The translations under genes were made by a program, and so were the position numbers. Positions 10,479-18,435 of a stretch of DNA of 25,203 nt are shown here, piece after piece (the first letter of the stretch is position 1; each line of letters begins with the position of its first letter). Source of the stretch: an uncultured Sphingorhabdus sp. (GTDB lineage: Bacteria; Pseudomonadota; Alphaproteobacteria; Sphingomonadales; Sphingomonadaceae); contig CALMYW010000269.1 of NCBI GenBank assembly GCA_937873665.1, forward strand, positions 1 through 25,203, in the 5' to 3' direction. The notes beneath the pieces are model-generated. The model did not search any database, had not been told where the DNA came from, and was given only the letters and a program-made list of their open reading frames with translations.

Positions 10479-10895
10479 TCAAATTGCTACGACGGCGTCA
10501 CCCAATATCTTGATTTCGCCGTACTGGTTTGCTGAATTAAGTTCAAGCTCCACGAAATTCTTGCCATCGACTTCGTACTTTTTAACAACCCTGCCGGTGC
10601 AGGTGATTTGATTTCCGAGGTGGGTGATGCCGGAAAAACGCACGCTGAAAGAGCGAATCTGTCTCTGATCGACCCACTGTGTGAGCAGGCGGCCGAGATA
10701 CGCCATGCCCAACATGCCATGCGCAAAGACGTCCGGCATGCCGCTCTTGCGGGCGAAATCGATGTCGATGTGGATCGGGTTGTAGTCCCCGGAAGCGCCA
10801 CCAAACAAGAACAACGTAGTTCGATTGATAGGGGGGAATGTGAGCGCAGGCAGGATGTCGCCCACCTCGATCGTGCTGAATTGTGGTTTGGTCAT
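10479..10895 (-). CDS. MaoC-like hot-dog dehydratase, catalytic half
   Basis: A 138-aa single hot-dog protein with the hydratase-2 motif GDYNPIHIDIDFARKSG (about residues 36-52), in which Asp37 and His42 are the expected catalytic pair, followed by VFAHGMLGMAYLGRLL. Such proteins add water to trans-2-enoyl-CoA. I chose the ATG at 10895 because GGAG lies six bases upstream; an ATG at 10913, overlapping the previous stop as TGATG, is the alternative and would add six residues. It lies directly behind the FAS1-like hot-dog gene, and the two probably form one heteromeric enoyl-CoA hydratase, since two-hot-dog hydratases need one catalytic and one substrate-shaping half. Confidence 0.92.
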   Translation of the reverse strand: MTKPQFSTIEVGDILPALTFPPINRTTLFLFGGASGDYNPIHIDIDFARKSGMPDVFAHGMLGMAYLGRLLTQWVDQRQIRSFSVRFSGITHLGNQITCTGRVVKKYEVDGKNFVELELNSANQYGEIKILGDAVVAI

Positions 10896-10912
10896 AGGAG
10901 GCTCCGCTGGCA

Positions 10913-11359
10913 TCAACGGTTGCGATGCACCATGGATTTCCGAACGTCGGCAATATGCTCGCCGCGCTGATTGGTGACTTTGGACGCTAGAACCACGAAG
11001 GTCAATGCGCCGTCCTTCTTGTCATAGATATCGATCACCTTCGTAACGTAATGCAACGTGTCGCCGGCATACGCCATGCGGTGAAAGGTGAACGATTGCT
11101 CGCCGTGAAGCATGCGTTGAAGGGTGATTCCAGCTTTTTCGCGCCATTCGCCATGACTTGCTGGGCGATACATTTCTGCCGAGAAAAAGTAGGTGGGGGG
11201 CAGCGGCAGACCGGGGTGCCCAGCTTCTTTGGCGGCAGATTCTTCGGAATAAATGGGGTTGGTCTCGCCAATAGACTTGGCGAAGAAGCGCAGCTGGTTC
11301 GCGTCCGGCGTGTGAGCGAAAGGCGGCAGCTCGAGTCCAATAATGCTCTTGTCGATCAT
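10913..11359 (-). CDS. FAS1-like (MaoC N-terminal type) hot-dog protein, partner half
   Basis: The recognisable protein starts at the ATG at 11359 (MIDKSIIGLELPPF...) and has 148 residues; the longer frame upstream overlaps the thiolase gene and is not protein-like. It matches the FAS1-like dehydratase/MaoC N-terminal family: FAKSIGETNPIYSEESAAKEAG and LPLPPTYFFSAEMY in the first half, then HGEQSFTFHRMAYAGDTL. In the motif place GETNPIY, the Asp and His used by the catalytic half are Glu and Tyr, so this subunit is probably non-catalytic. Its stop overlaps the possible upstream ATG of the MaoC gene. No clear ribosome binding site is seen, but the gene begins 25 bases after the thiolase stop and could be translationally coupled. 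Confidence 0.88.
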   Translation of the reverse strand: MIDKSIIGLELPPFAHTPDANQLRFFAKSIGETNPIYSEESAAKEAGHPGLPLPPTYFFSAEMYRPASHGEWREKAGITLQRMLHGEQSFTFHRMAYAGDTLHYVTKVIDIYDKKDGALTFVVLASKVTNQRGEHIADVRKSMVHRNR

Positions 11360-11384
11360 GAGTAGCTTTGGCAAAAAATTATCA

Positions 11385-12569
11385 TCAGTTTTTCTGATAC
11401 ACCGTGACGACGCATGCGCCGCCAAGCCCAAGGTTGTGCTGCAGCGCAATCCTTGCGCCATTGACCTGGCGCTCCTTGGCCTGACCGCGCAGTTGCATCG
11501 TGAGTTCGTAGCATTGGGCCAGCCCGGTGGCGCCGAGGGGGTGGCCTTTTGAGAGCAAGCCGCCGGAAGGATTGGTGACGTACTTGCCGCCATAGGTGTT
11601 GTCGCCGTCCAGAACGAATTTTTCCCCTTCACCTTCCCCGCACAATCCGAGGGCCTCGTACGAAATTAGCTCATTGTGTGCAAAGCAATCGTGCAATTCG
11701 ACGACATCGATATCCTGTGGGCCAATGCCGGCTTGCTCATAAGCTTGCTGGGCAGCTGCCCTCGCCATATCCCAGCCAACCAATTGAATGGGGTTCTTGC
11801 TTTCAATGACGCCCGCCGGATCGGTGGTAATAGCTTGGCCGGCGATCTTGACGTCATTGCGCAGCCCATTCTTTTTGGCGAATGCTTCCGAGACCACAAT
11901 GGCGGCGGCCGCGCCGCAGGTAGGGGGGCAGGCCATCGAGCGCGTCATGACGCCCGGCCACATGACTTTCTCATTCATCACGTCTTCCACGCTGACGACG
12001 CTCTTGAACACAGCCTTTGGGTTGTTCGCGGCATGGCGGCTGGCCTTCGCTCGGATGGCTGCGAAGGTCTCCATCCTTGTGCCGTACTTTTTCATGTGGG
12101 TAAGTCCGGCTGCACCAAACAACCGCAGTGCTGGCGGGATGTCGATCGTCCCCAGCACCTCTTCGATGGTCGCGTTAAAGTCTTCCAGCGGCACCGGTCG
12201 GTCGGTCCAGGGCGTCGAAATGGCACCCGGCGTCATCTGCTCGAAGCCAACGGCCAGGGCCACCTCGCAAACGCCGCTGGCGACGGCTTGGCGAGCGAGA
12301 AAGAGTGCTGTCGATCCGGTCGCGCAGTTGTTGTTGACATTGAAAATGGGGATTCCGGTCATACCTACTCTGTAGATGGCCTTTTGACCGCAGGTGGAGT
12401 TGCCCGACACGTAACCGGCGAAGGCTTGCTGGACTTTTTCGTAGGCCAGTCCTGCGTCTTCTAGTGCCTCGGTGATTGCTTGGGCGGCCATAACGTGGTA
12501 GTGCGGTGACGTGCCGGGTTTCATGAAGGGAATCATTCCTACGCCAGCGATGAAAACTTTGTCACTCAT
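11385..12569 (-). CDS. SCP-x type thiolase (acetyl-CoA acyltransferase / lipid-transfer protein family)
   Basis: A 394-aa thiolase of the sterol-carrier-protein-x group. The acylated cysteine is Cys82 in NVNNNCATGS, the second active-site region is ELHDCFAHNE (His293), and the third is the glycine-rich GGLLSKGHPLGATG (His343), so the full thiolytic set is present. It should cleave a 3-oxoacyl-CoA with CoA to a chain-shortened acyl-CoA and acetyl- or propionyl-CoA; this subfamily often handles 2-methyl-branched or steroid side-chain substrates. A ribosome binding site (AGGAAG) precedes the ATG at 12569. It is the second gene of the lower operon, after the acyl-CoA dehydrogenase and before the hydratase halves. 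Confidence 0.93.
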   Translation of the reverse strand: MSDKVFIAGVGMIPFMKPGTSPHYHVMAAQAITEALEDAGLAYEKVQQAFAGYVSGNSTCGQKAIYRVGMTGIPIFNVNNNCATGSTALFLARQAVASGVCEVALAVGFEQMTPGAISTPWTDRPVPLEDFNATIEEVLGTIDIPPALRLFGAAGLTHMKKYGTRMETFAAIRAKASRHAANNPKAVFKSVVSVEDVMNEKVMWPGVMTRSMACPPTCGAAAAIVVSEAFAKKNGLRNDVKIAGQAITTDPAGVIESKNPIQLVGWDMARAAAQQAYEQAGIGPQDIDVVELHDCFAHNELISYEALGLCGEGEGEKFVLDGDNTYGGKYVTNPSGGLLSKGHPLGATGLAQCYELTMQLRGQAKERQVNGARIALQHNLGLGGACVVTVYQKN

Positions 12570-12598
12570 AAATCTTCCTAACCTTTAGTTCAGGGTAA

Positions 12599-13738
12599 TT
12601 ACAGTTTTCGCGCAATGAGTTCGCGCATCACCTCGTTGCTGCCACCGTAGATTCGATTCACACGCATATCGATGAATGCGCGGGCAATGGGGTACTCAAG
12701 CATGTAGCCATAACCACCATGCATCTGTACCATGTCGTCCAGGCACTTCCACAGGATTTCGGTTGCGTGCAGCTTGGCAATAGCCGATTCTTCCAGTGTG
12801 AGTTTTCGCGACATATGCTGGGCAAGGTAATAGTCCACCATCGTTCGTAGCCCAACGGCTTGGGCTTTCACATCGGCCAGTTTGAATTTGGTGTTTTGAA
12901 AGTCCCAAACTGTTTGGCCAAATGCTTTGCGTTCTTTCACATAATCCAGAGTCAAGCTGAGGAGGCGTTCGAGCTTGGCTGCCGCAGCCACGGCAATCAC
13001 GAAGCGCTCCTGTGGAAGCTCCTCCATGAGGTAGGCAAAACCCTTGCCTTCTTCACCTAGCAAGTTAGTGACGGGCACGCGTACGTTGTCGAAGAACAGT
13101 TCTGCGGTGTCTTGAGCTCGCAGGCCTACCTTCTCCAGCTTGCGACCGCGTCGAAAGCCTTCGCGATCGGTCTCCACGACCAGCAGACTCACGCCTTTCG
13201 AGCCGACTGCCGGATCGGTCTTCACAACGACGACCATCAGGTCGGCCAGGTAACCATTGCTGATGAAGGTTTTGCTGCCGTTGATGACGTACTCGTCGCC
13301 ATCGCGCTCGGCTGTCGTGCGAATAGCCTTGACGTCGGAGCCGCCACCGGGCTCAGTCATCGCAATGGCAAGGATTTTTTCGCCACGACATATGGACGGC
13401 AGCCAACGTCGTTTTTGCTCCTCGGTCCCTAATCGGTTGATGTAAGGCGCCACGATATCGGAATGCAGGCCGAGCGAAAAACCGGTTACTCCGGCGCGTG
13501 CCAATTCTTCCGCGATGACGGCGCTGTGACCGAAATCGCCGTCACCCCCTCCGTATTCGCTCGGTAGCATAGGGCACAGAAGACCTTCTCGACCCGCCTT
13601 GCACCACACCTCGCGCGAGGCCATGCCATCACGATCCCATTGGTCCTGGTGCGGCATGCATTCGCGCTCTAAGAAGCGCCGGACGGTGTTTCGAAAAATT
13701 TCGTGGTCTTCCCGGTAAACGCTTCGCTCTATTTGCAC
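12599..13738 (-). CDS. Acyl-CoA dehydrogenase, LCAD-like
   Basis: A 379-aa FAD-dependent acyl-CoA dehydrogenase that would make the trans-2-enoyl-CoA and pass electrons to ETF. Family motifs are AMTEPGGGSDV (about 127-136), NGSKTFISNG (153-162) and QMHGGYGYMLEYPIARAFIDMRV (338-360). The C-terminal site where most family members carry the catalytic glutamate (YEGT) reads YGGS (364-367). As in long-chain acyl-CoA dehydrogenases, the base is expected instead in ELPQERF, where Glu244 is present. The start is a GTG at 13738: a stop lies two codons upstream in frame, so no earlier start exists, and the next ATG would remove the N-terminal helix. It is the first gene of the lower operon, 354 bases after the regulator stop. 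Confidence 0.94.
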   Translation of the reverse strand: MQIERSVYREDHEIFRNTVRRFLERECMPHQDQWDRDGMASREVWCKAGREGLLCPMLPSEYGGGDGDFGHSAVIAEELARAGVTGFSLGLHSDIVAPYINRLGTEEQKRRWLPSICRGEKILAIAMTEPGGGSDVKAIRTTAERDGDEYVINGSKTFISNGYLADLMVVVVKTDPAVGSKGVSLLVVETDREGFRRGRKLEKVGLRAQDTAELFFDNVRVPVTNLLGEEGKGFAYLMEELPQERFVIAVAAAAKLERLLSLTLDYVKERKAFGQTVWDFQNTKFKLADVKAQAVGLRTMVDYYLAQHMSRKLTLEESAIAKLHATEILWKCLDDMVQMHGGYGYMLEYPIARAFIDMRVNRIYGGSNEVMRELIARKL

Positions 13739-13766
13739 GGCTTAACTTTCTTGGTGTACTGTTTGA

Positions 13767-13782
13767 ACATCCGAGGGGATGT
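13767..13782. promoter_or_regulatory. Inverted repeat, possible operator of the lower operon
   Basis: ACATCC and GGATGT are perfect 6-bp arms around a GAGG centre, located 29 bases upstream of the GTG start of the acyl-CoA dehydrogenase gene. Size and place fit an operator or activator site. Which regulator might bind is unknown; the MalT-type protein encoded next door is a candidate. Confidence 0.3.
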
Positions 13783-13970
13783 CGTTGCGTTGCATTCAGA
13801 AGGGAGAGGCGGCGATGGCGGCCGGGTTCCCTCTGGTCGGCATCAGGTGACCATCTGCCGAGCGCCGGGTAGGCGTGTCACGCGACAAGCGCGCGGCTTG
13901 GGCGTTTACTGTTGGCTGCCGCCCTTGCATCTCCGCGGAGCGAGATAGCCGGCGGGCTTCCTGGTTCATG

Positions 13971-14072
13971 GGGGGTTCAGCCGAGCCGTGCTTCGAGGTC
14001 TGCATGCGATCTTGTCTCCGTTCGTCTTCTGTGTGGAGGAAGCATGACGGATAAACTCGCGGCTGAACCCCC
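13971..14072. repeat. 13-bp inverted repeat pair bounding 102 bp
   Basis: GGGGGTTCAGCCG (13971-13983) and CGGCTGAACCCCC (14060-14072) are perfect reverse complements, 76 bases apart. The bounded unit resembles a miniature inverted-repeat element or the ends of a lost insertion sequence. No target-site duplication is obvious next to the arms. Confidence 0.6.
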
Positions 14073-14086
14073 TCGCGATGAGGGGG
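14068..14086 (-). terminator. GC-rich hairpin after the LuxR-type regulator
   Basis: CCCCCTC (14068-14074) and GAGGGGG (14080-14086) form a 7-bp stem with a 5-base loop, starting 7 bases past the regulator stop on the minus strand. It lacks a following T-run, so termination is uncertain. It shares bases with the right arm of the 13-bp repeat. Confidence 0.4.
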
Positions 14087-14092
14087 GCGGGG

Positions 14093-16906
14093 TCAGATGA
14101 TCAACAGCAGGTCGCGGGCTCGAGTGACCGCTTCGTCACGTCCGGACACGCCCAGCTTCCGATATACGTTTCGCAGATGCCACTTAATGGTCTCAAGCGA
14201 TAAACCCATGGTGCGCGCGATCCGTTTGTTGGGCAAAGCGAGCATTAGCATTCGCAGCACGTCCAACTCGCGTTGACTCAAGGGCTCTATCCGGTTCCTG
14301 TCGCCAGGGCCAGTGGGCGACTCATCCAGAGACGTGTCGGCCGCCAACAGGCGATCCATGTAGAAGGTGAGCAGCAGATCGGGCTGAGGCCGCTGTCGCA
14401 GCGCGTGAATGAGACGAGGCGCCTCTGGTGCGGCATCAAGGAGGGTGCGCACTAATCCCAGCCCGTGGCCAAGGTCCAGGACGTTCAACGCGAGCTTCGC
14501 GGCCAGCTCCTTTTCTTGTAGGCGGTCATGGATGGCTGCGCCCAGCATCCTAAAATGGGCAACGCGACGCCAGTGGCCCAGTGCTTCACACTGTTCACTG
14601 AGAGTGCGAACCTGTGCGGCGGCCGACGCAAGTTCTCCTCCTGCAAATGTCCGATGTGCACGGGCAGTGGCCACGATCACCCGAATCTCCGCTTGCGCGC
14701 CGGATGACTTCGCGTGAAGGCACTCCAGTCGCTCCATTCTGCGGAGCACCGTATCAGCCGCCCGCAGATCCAGTTTTCGCAACTGAAGCATTAGTTTTTC
14801 CAGGAGCGAGGACGCAATCAAGCGATCGAGACGATGGCGTGTGGCGTACTCCTCCAGCTGTTCCAACAGGGCCGAACCTTCAGCCTCGCGACCCAGTTGG
14901 AATTGACAGCGCGCGGCACTGAGAAGTGCACGCAGTGCTGTGTCTGGAATCGCTATCCGCTGCAACAAGTCGAGCCTTGGCAGCAACAACGCCAAAGCCG
15001 AGTGCGGCTCATTGCGCTCGTGTAGGACTTCACCCAACAACGCCGCGGCCATGCAAGCGGGCTCGCTGGTGTCCTTGTGAAGGTTGCTGCTAGTGGCTCG
15101 GAGCACGGCTCGATATTGCCTCTCCGCCAGTTTGATGTTGCCTTCCTGGACATGACTGAGTCCGGTGAAGCAACGCCCGAACAGAAGGCCCGCCGGATCT
15201 TTCTCAAGAGGCACCCGGTCTGTTAGGAGGTCTGCGTTCTGTTCCAACAGGTTTCGTGCTTCTTCAAATCTTCCCGCGTGGAGGTACACCAATGAAAGTT
15301 GGTTTCTCAGCCGGCCCTCGAAGCGGGCGTCTGCGGTGTAGCTTAGGGGTTTGAGCGGCTCGAGTTGAAGCCTAGCAGCTTCGGTGTCGTCCCGCTGGAT
15401 GTGGTATGCAGCGCGTGCCTGCGCGAGCTGGAAGCGACCGAAATCATCGATCGGCGGCGTGTCGCGCTCCAGATCGTCAAGGATCTCTGCATAGGCATCG
15501 AGGTGTCCGGCGCGCCATTGCAGCTGGCCGTGCAGCAGACGCAACTGAAGGCTGCGGGACAGAGCCTGCGGAGGCAATCGACGAAGGACGGCCGCGATAG
15601 TCTGGAAGTCGCCGCGTACGTGCATTTCTTGCGCGTAGCGCTCGACCAATGCCACTGCATGCTCCACTTGATCGGCATCGATTCGGTGTCGCACGGCTTC
15701 GTCCATCAGGCCCGCAGATTCGAACCAGTCCGCTGCGCGAGCATTCAAACACTGCCGCTCTGCCGGCGGCAAGGCCTGATATCGGCTCAGCAACAACTCA
15801 CGCAGCAGCGGATGCAGGCGAAACCATCGCTCCAGGTTTTGGCCTTCAACCGGATAGATGAAGAGATCCTGGTGAACCAGATGAGCGATCAGCCGCGCCG
15901 CATTTCTGGGGCTGGGAAGCTCGCCCAGCACGGCCGAGGCGAGGGGGACACAAAAGCTCGAACATATCGATAGCTGCACGAGCCGTTCAATGTCGGCGGG
16001 GTGCAGGAGTGACATCACCTCGCGCTCGAAATAGTGCGCGACAGGGGTGGAGTCTTGATGAGCCAGGCGATGTCTGTGTCGCCTCTGCTCAGGAGAACTT
16101 TGCTGGAAAGCCAGCATCTGGATGCCTGCTGGCCAGCCTTCTGCGGCGTTGTGTAGCCGGTGGGCGTCGCGTGGCTCTGCCGAGCCGAGCCGATGACGCA
16201 GGAAGGATTCGGTTTCCTGGCGGGTAAACGCCAAATCGTCGACACCCAGCTCTAGTAACTGCCCGTCGGCGTGCAGGTGCTCAAAGCTCAAGGGGAGTAG
16301 TCCGCGCGCACTCATGACGAAATGCAGATTGGGTGGCGCATGCTCGATCAGGAACTGGATCCCATATTCAAGTAGGAGCGGGTCTTTCACCAGATGCAGA
16401 TCGTCGATCACCAGGGTGACTTCACGCTCGTAGCGGCTCAGGCCTTGAATGAGGCCAATCGTTGTTCGTTCGATCGCCTCCTTGGCAATTCCTCCCTGCA
16501 GCCAAGGTCTAGCTTGGTCTGTGATCGTGGGGTGAATCTGCTCAAAGCTGGCGAGCAAGTGATAAAGCAAGCCCGCCGTGCAGTCGACGTCTGCCGACAA
16601 GCTCAGCCAAGCCACTTCGAAACCCAGCGGCGTAAGGGCCTGTTGAAAGGCCGTCATCAGGGACGTTTTGCCGGTCCCCGCCGGCGCTCGCACGACCATG
16701 CAGCGCAAGCGCCGTGCTTTTAGCATGCGTGACAATAAGGGTTCCCGCTGGAGCAGGCCCCCGGTGTGTCGTGGTGGCGTCACCATGGCGCGACTCAAGG
16801 CGTGCTGTGGATAGACAGCGTTCATTTCCGCGCTTTTGCGCTGAGGTCGACCGAATGCCCGAGCCACCTCTTCCGAGTGACTAGAGTCGTACCGCGTTTT
16901 CGCCAT
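14093..16906 (-). CDS. MalT-type LuxR-family ATP-dependent transcriptional regulator
   Basis: A 937-aa large LuxR regulator of the MalT/LAL kind. An NTPase (STAND) domain occupies about residues 45-400, with the Walker A motif RAPAGTGKTSL (about 73-83) and a Walker B-like VTLVIDDLHLV. A long helical region with TPR-like repeats (about 400-850) follows, then a C-terminal LuxR helix-turn-helix from LSQRELDVLRMLML through NKRIARTMGLSLETIKWHLRNVYRKLGVSGRDEA. Such proteins bind an inducer through the helical region, oligomerise with ATP and activate promoters. The ATG at 16906 lies only 6 bases after the racemase-like gene stop, so it is the last gene of the upper operon. It directly precedes the promoter region of the lower operon. 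It is likely to control one or both, possibly with positive feedback. An ATG at 16822 is an alternative start. Confidence 0.93.
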   Translation of the reverse strand: MAKTRYDSSHSEEVARAFGRPQRKSAEMNAVYPQHALSRAMVTPPRHTGGLLQREPLLSRMLKARRLRCMVVRAPAGTGKTSLMTAFQQALTPLGFEVAWLSLSADVDCTAGLLYHLLASFEQIHPTITDQARPWLQGGIAKEAIERTTIGLIQGLSRYEREVTLVIDDLHLVKDPLLLEYGIQFLIEHAPPNLHFVMSARGLLPLSFEHLHADGQLLELGVDDLAFTRQETESFLRHRLGSAEPRDAHRLHNAAEGWPAGIQMLAFQQSSPEQRRHRHRLAHQDSTPVAHYFEREVMSLLHPADIERLVQLSICSSFCVPLASAVLGELPSPRNAARLIAHLVHQDLFIYPVEGQNLERWFRLHPLLRELLLSRYQALPPAERQCLNARAADWFESAGLMDEAVRHRIDADQVEHAVALVERYAQEMHVRGDFQTIAAVLRRLPPQALSRSLQLRLLHGQLQWRAGHLDAYAEILDDLERDTPPIDDFGRFQLAQARAAYHIQRDDTEAARLQLEPLKPLSYTADARFEGRLRNQLSLVYLHAGRFEEARNLLEQNADLLTDRVPLEKDPAGLLFGRCFTGLSHVQEGNIKLAERQYRAVLRATSSNLHKDTSEPACMAAALLGEVLHERNEPHSALALLLPRLDLLQRIAIPDTALRALLSAARCQFQLGREAEGSALLEQLEEYATRHRLDRLIASSLLEKLMLQLRKLDLRAADTVLRRMERLECLHAKSSGAQAEIRVIVATARAHRTFAGGELASAAAQVRTLSEQCEALGHWRRVAHFRMLGAAIHDRLQEKELAAKLALNVLDLGHGLGLVRTLLDAAPEAPRLIHALRQRPQPDLLLTFYMDRLLAADTSLDESPTGPGDRNRIEPLSQRELDVLRMLMLALPNKRIARTMGLSLETIKWHLRNVYRKLGVSGRDEAVTRARDLLLII

Positions 16907-16912
16907 GTTCGG

Positions 16913-18016
16913 TCAAGTAGCGCTCCAGGTACGCACAACGCTCTCAAGGTCAGGCTCCGTGCGCCCATCTTGAATGGATGACGGAGTCCGGGAAAACCGC
17001 GGTGCCGGAGCGGGGTGTGTGATGCCATCGACCTGCACGAAAGCCTTGCGCGCCAGATTGTGAGGATGGCGCTGGGCCTCGCTCAGCGGGAGAACTGGTG
17101 CAAAGCAGACGTCGGTTCCTTCTAGCAACTCTCGCCAGGCCTGCAGCGGCCTTGCGGCGAAGATCGCAGTGAAACATGCACGTAATTCGGGCCATCGTGC
17201 GCGGTCCTGCTGCACACCACGCAGGTCAACCGGAACGTTCAGAATCTCGCAGAATTGCGCGAAAAATTGAGGCTCGATCGGTCCAATGCTGACATGCTGT
17301 CCGTCCGCGGTGGCATAGGTGTCGTACCAGGGTGAGCCTCCGTCCAGTACGTTGGACTGCCGATGCTCACGATGGGTGCCACCTTGCGTCATGCCGATGA
17401 ACAAGGCCATCAAATTGATCACGCCGTCTGTGATCGCGGCATCGACCACTTGTCCGCGCCCCGTTTGCCTGGCCTCGAGCAGCGCAGCCAGTATGCCCAC
17501 CACCAGATAGAGGCTCCCGCCAGCGTAATCGCCGACCAGGTTTAGAGGCGGGAAGGGCTTATCGACAGATCCGATGGCGTGCAGCGCCCCGGTGATAGCG
17601 ATGTAATTGATGTCGTGGCCGGCGGATTGTGCGAGCGGTCCGTCCTGCCCCCAGCCGGTCATGCGCGCATAGACCAGCCGTGGATTGCGTGCGGCGATGA
17701 CGTCAGGGCCGAGGCCCAGACGTTCCATGACGCCCGGACGGAAGCCCTCCACCAGCACGTCAGCCTGGTCGAGCAAAGACAACACCTGCGCGATGCTGGA
17801 CGGGTCTTTCAGGTCGGCCTGGACCCGACGTCGACCGCGCTGCGTGATCTGTGCAGCTCCGGGAGGACGCGCGCCGGCGCGGTCGACGGTGACCACATCG
17901 GCACCCATGTCGGAGAGCAACATGCAGGCGAACGGTGCGGGACCGATGCCAGCGAACTCGACGACACGCAGGCCGTTCAGCGGGCCAGTCACGGTCCCAG
18001 TTTCATGACCGCTCAT
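16913..18016 (-). CDS. CaiB/BaiF family, alpha-methylacyl-CoA racemase-like
   Basis: A 367-aa class III CoA-transferase-fold protein whose active-site pattern fits alpha-methylacyl-CoA racemases rather than transferases: the histidine in AGHDINYIA (His134), the aspartate in NLVGDYAGGS (Asp163) and the glutamate in GPIEPQFF (Glu247). Racemases of this type invert the alpha-methyl centre of 2-methylacyl-CoA so that stereospecific dehydrogenases can act on it. The start at 18016 is chosen because its ATG overlaps the hemerythrin stop (ATGA); a longer frame to 18082 lies wholly within the hemerythrin gene. Its presence hints at a methyl-branched substrate, as in steroid side chains, isoprenoids or bile acids. 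Confidence 0.88.
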   Translation of the reverse strand: MSGHETGTVTGPLNGLRVVEFAGIGPAPFACMLLSDMGADVVTVDRAGARPPGAAQITQRGRRRVQADLKDPSSIAQVLSLLDQADVLVEGFRPGVMERLGLGPDVIAARNPRLVYARMTGWGQDGPLAQSAGHDINYIAITGALHAIGSVDKPFPPLNLVGDYAGGSLYLVVGILAALLEARQTGRGQVVDAAITDGVINLMALFIGMTQGGTHREHRQSNVLDGGSPWYDTYATADGQHVSIGPIEPQFFAQFCEILNVPVDLRGVQQDRARWPELRACFTAIFAARPLQAWRELLEGTDVCFAPVLPLSEAQRHPHNLARKAFVQVDGITHPAPAPRFSRTPSSIQDGRTEPDLESVVRTWSAT

Positions 18017-18435
18017 GCCAAGCCACCCAAGCGCCGATGCAGCACGACCGGCTTGCCGCCATGCTCCCGCTTGCACATCCACGCAGCCAGGGCGGAGTCC
18101 AGGTAGTCGGCATGGCCTGGAAACCAGGCCACGAGCTCACGGACAAAATTGCGACCAACCTCGATACGTCGCGCCCCCTCCAGCGCCTGAACCTCGTCGG
18201 CAGATCGCAGGACCGTAGCATGCTCGTCGCGGTGGCAGTCGCCCGGAGGGAAGTCCGTCTCCTGCATCCAGCGATCTTCCTGCGCGAAGTGCTCACGCAA
18301 GTGCTGAACCACCTCGTCCAAGCGCTGGGGAAAATCTTCGTCCGAACAATAGGTGGCTCGCTCCACTATGGTCTCGAACTCGGCGTGGATATGGTCAATC
18401 GGGGCATAGCCCAGAATAGTGCTTGGCTCAGACAT
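18013..18435 (-). CDS. Hemerythrin-domain protein
   Basis: A 140-aa single-domain bacteriohemerythrin, an O2-binding di-iron four-helix bundle. All seven ligands can be placed: His17 (IDHIHAEF), His49 and Glu53 (REHFAQED), His68 and His72 (CHRDEH), and His108 and Asp113 (PGHADYLD). No signal or membrane segment is seen. It overlaps the flavoprotein fragment upstream by 8 bases (ATGTCTGA) and the racemase-like gene downstream by ATGA, so it is translated as part of the operon. Since the operon also encodes an O2-dependent Rieske oxygenase, roles in O2 storage, delivery or sensing are plausible; this is inference. Confidence 0.88.
   Translation of the reverse strand: MSEPSTILGYAPIDHIHAEFETIVERATYCSDEDFPQRLDEVVQHLREHFAQEDRWMQETDFPPGDCHRDEHATVLRSADEVQALEGARRIEVGRNFVRELVAWFPGHADYLDSALAAWMCKREHGGKPVVLHRRLGGLA

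Larger units (their letters stand above)
13739..14092. promoter_or_regulatory. Intergenic region expected to hold the lower-operon promoter
   Basis: This 354-base stretch separates the LuxR-type regulator stop from the acyl-CoA dehydrogenase start. It contains the inverted repeat at 13767-13782, the 13-bp inverted repeat pair at 13971-13983/14060-14072 and the hairpin at 14068-14086. Short frames on both strands (for example 13796-14005, minus; an 18-codon frame at 14044-14100, plus) are not convincing genes, although the last has a GGAGGA site before its ATG. I could not identify a standard -35/-10 pair. Confidence 0.45.

Noticed and set aside
11676..12464. A 262-codon plus-strand frame opposite the SCP-x thiolase gene.
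   Set aside because: Antisense of a clear thiolase gene with no coherent domain.
13796..14005. A 69-codon minus-strand frame upstream of the acyl-CoA dehydrogenase gene.
   Set aside because: Arg/Ser/Ala-rich with no start signal, and it spans part of the inverted-repeat element; probably chance.
14044..14100. An 18-codon plus-strand frame with a good GGAGGA site before its ATG.
   Set aside because: Very short, runs into the end of the regulator gene and overlaps the inverted repeat; no evidence of a peptide.
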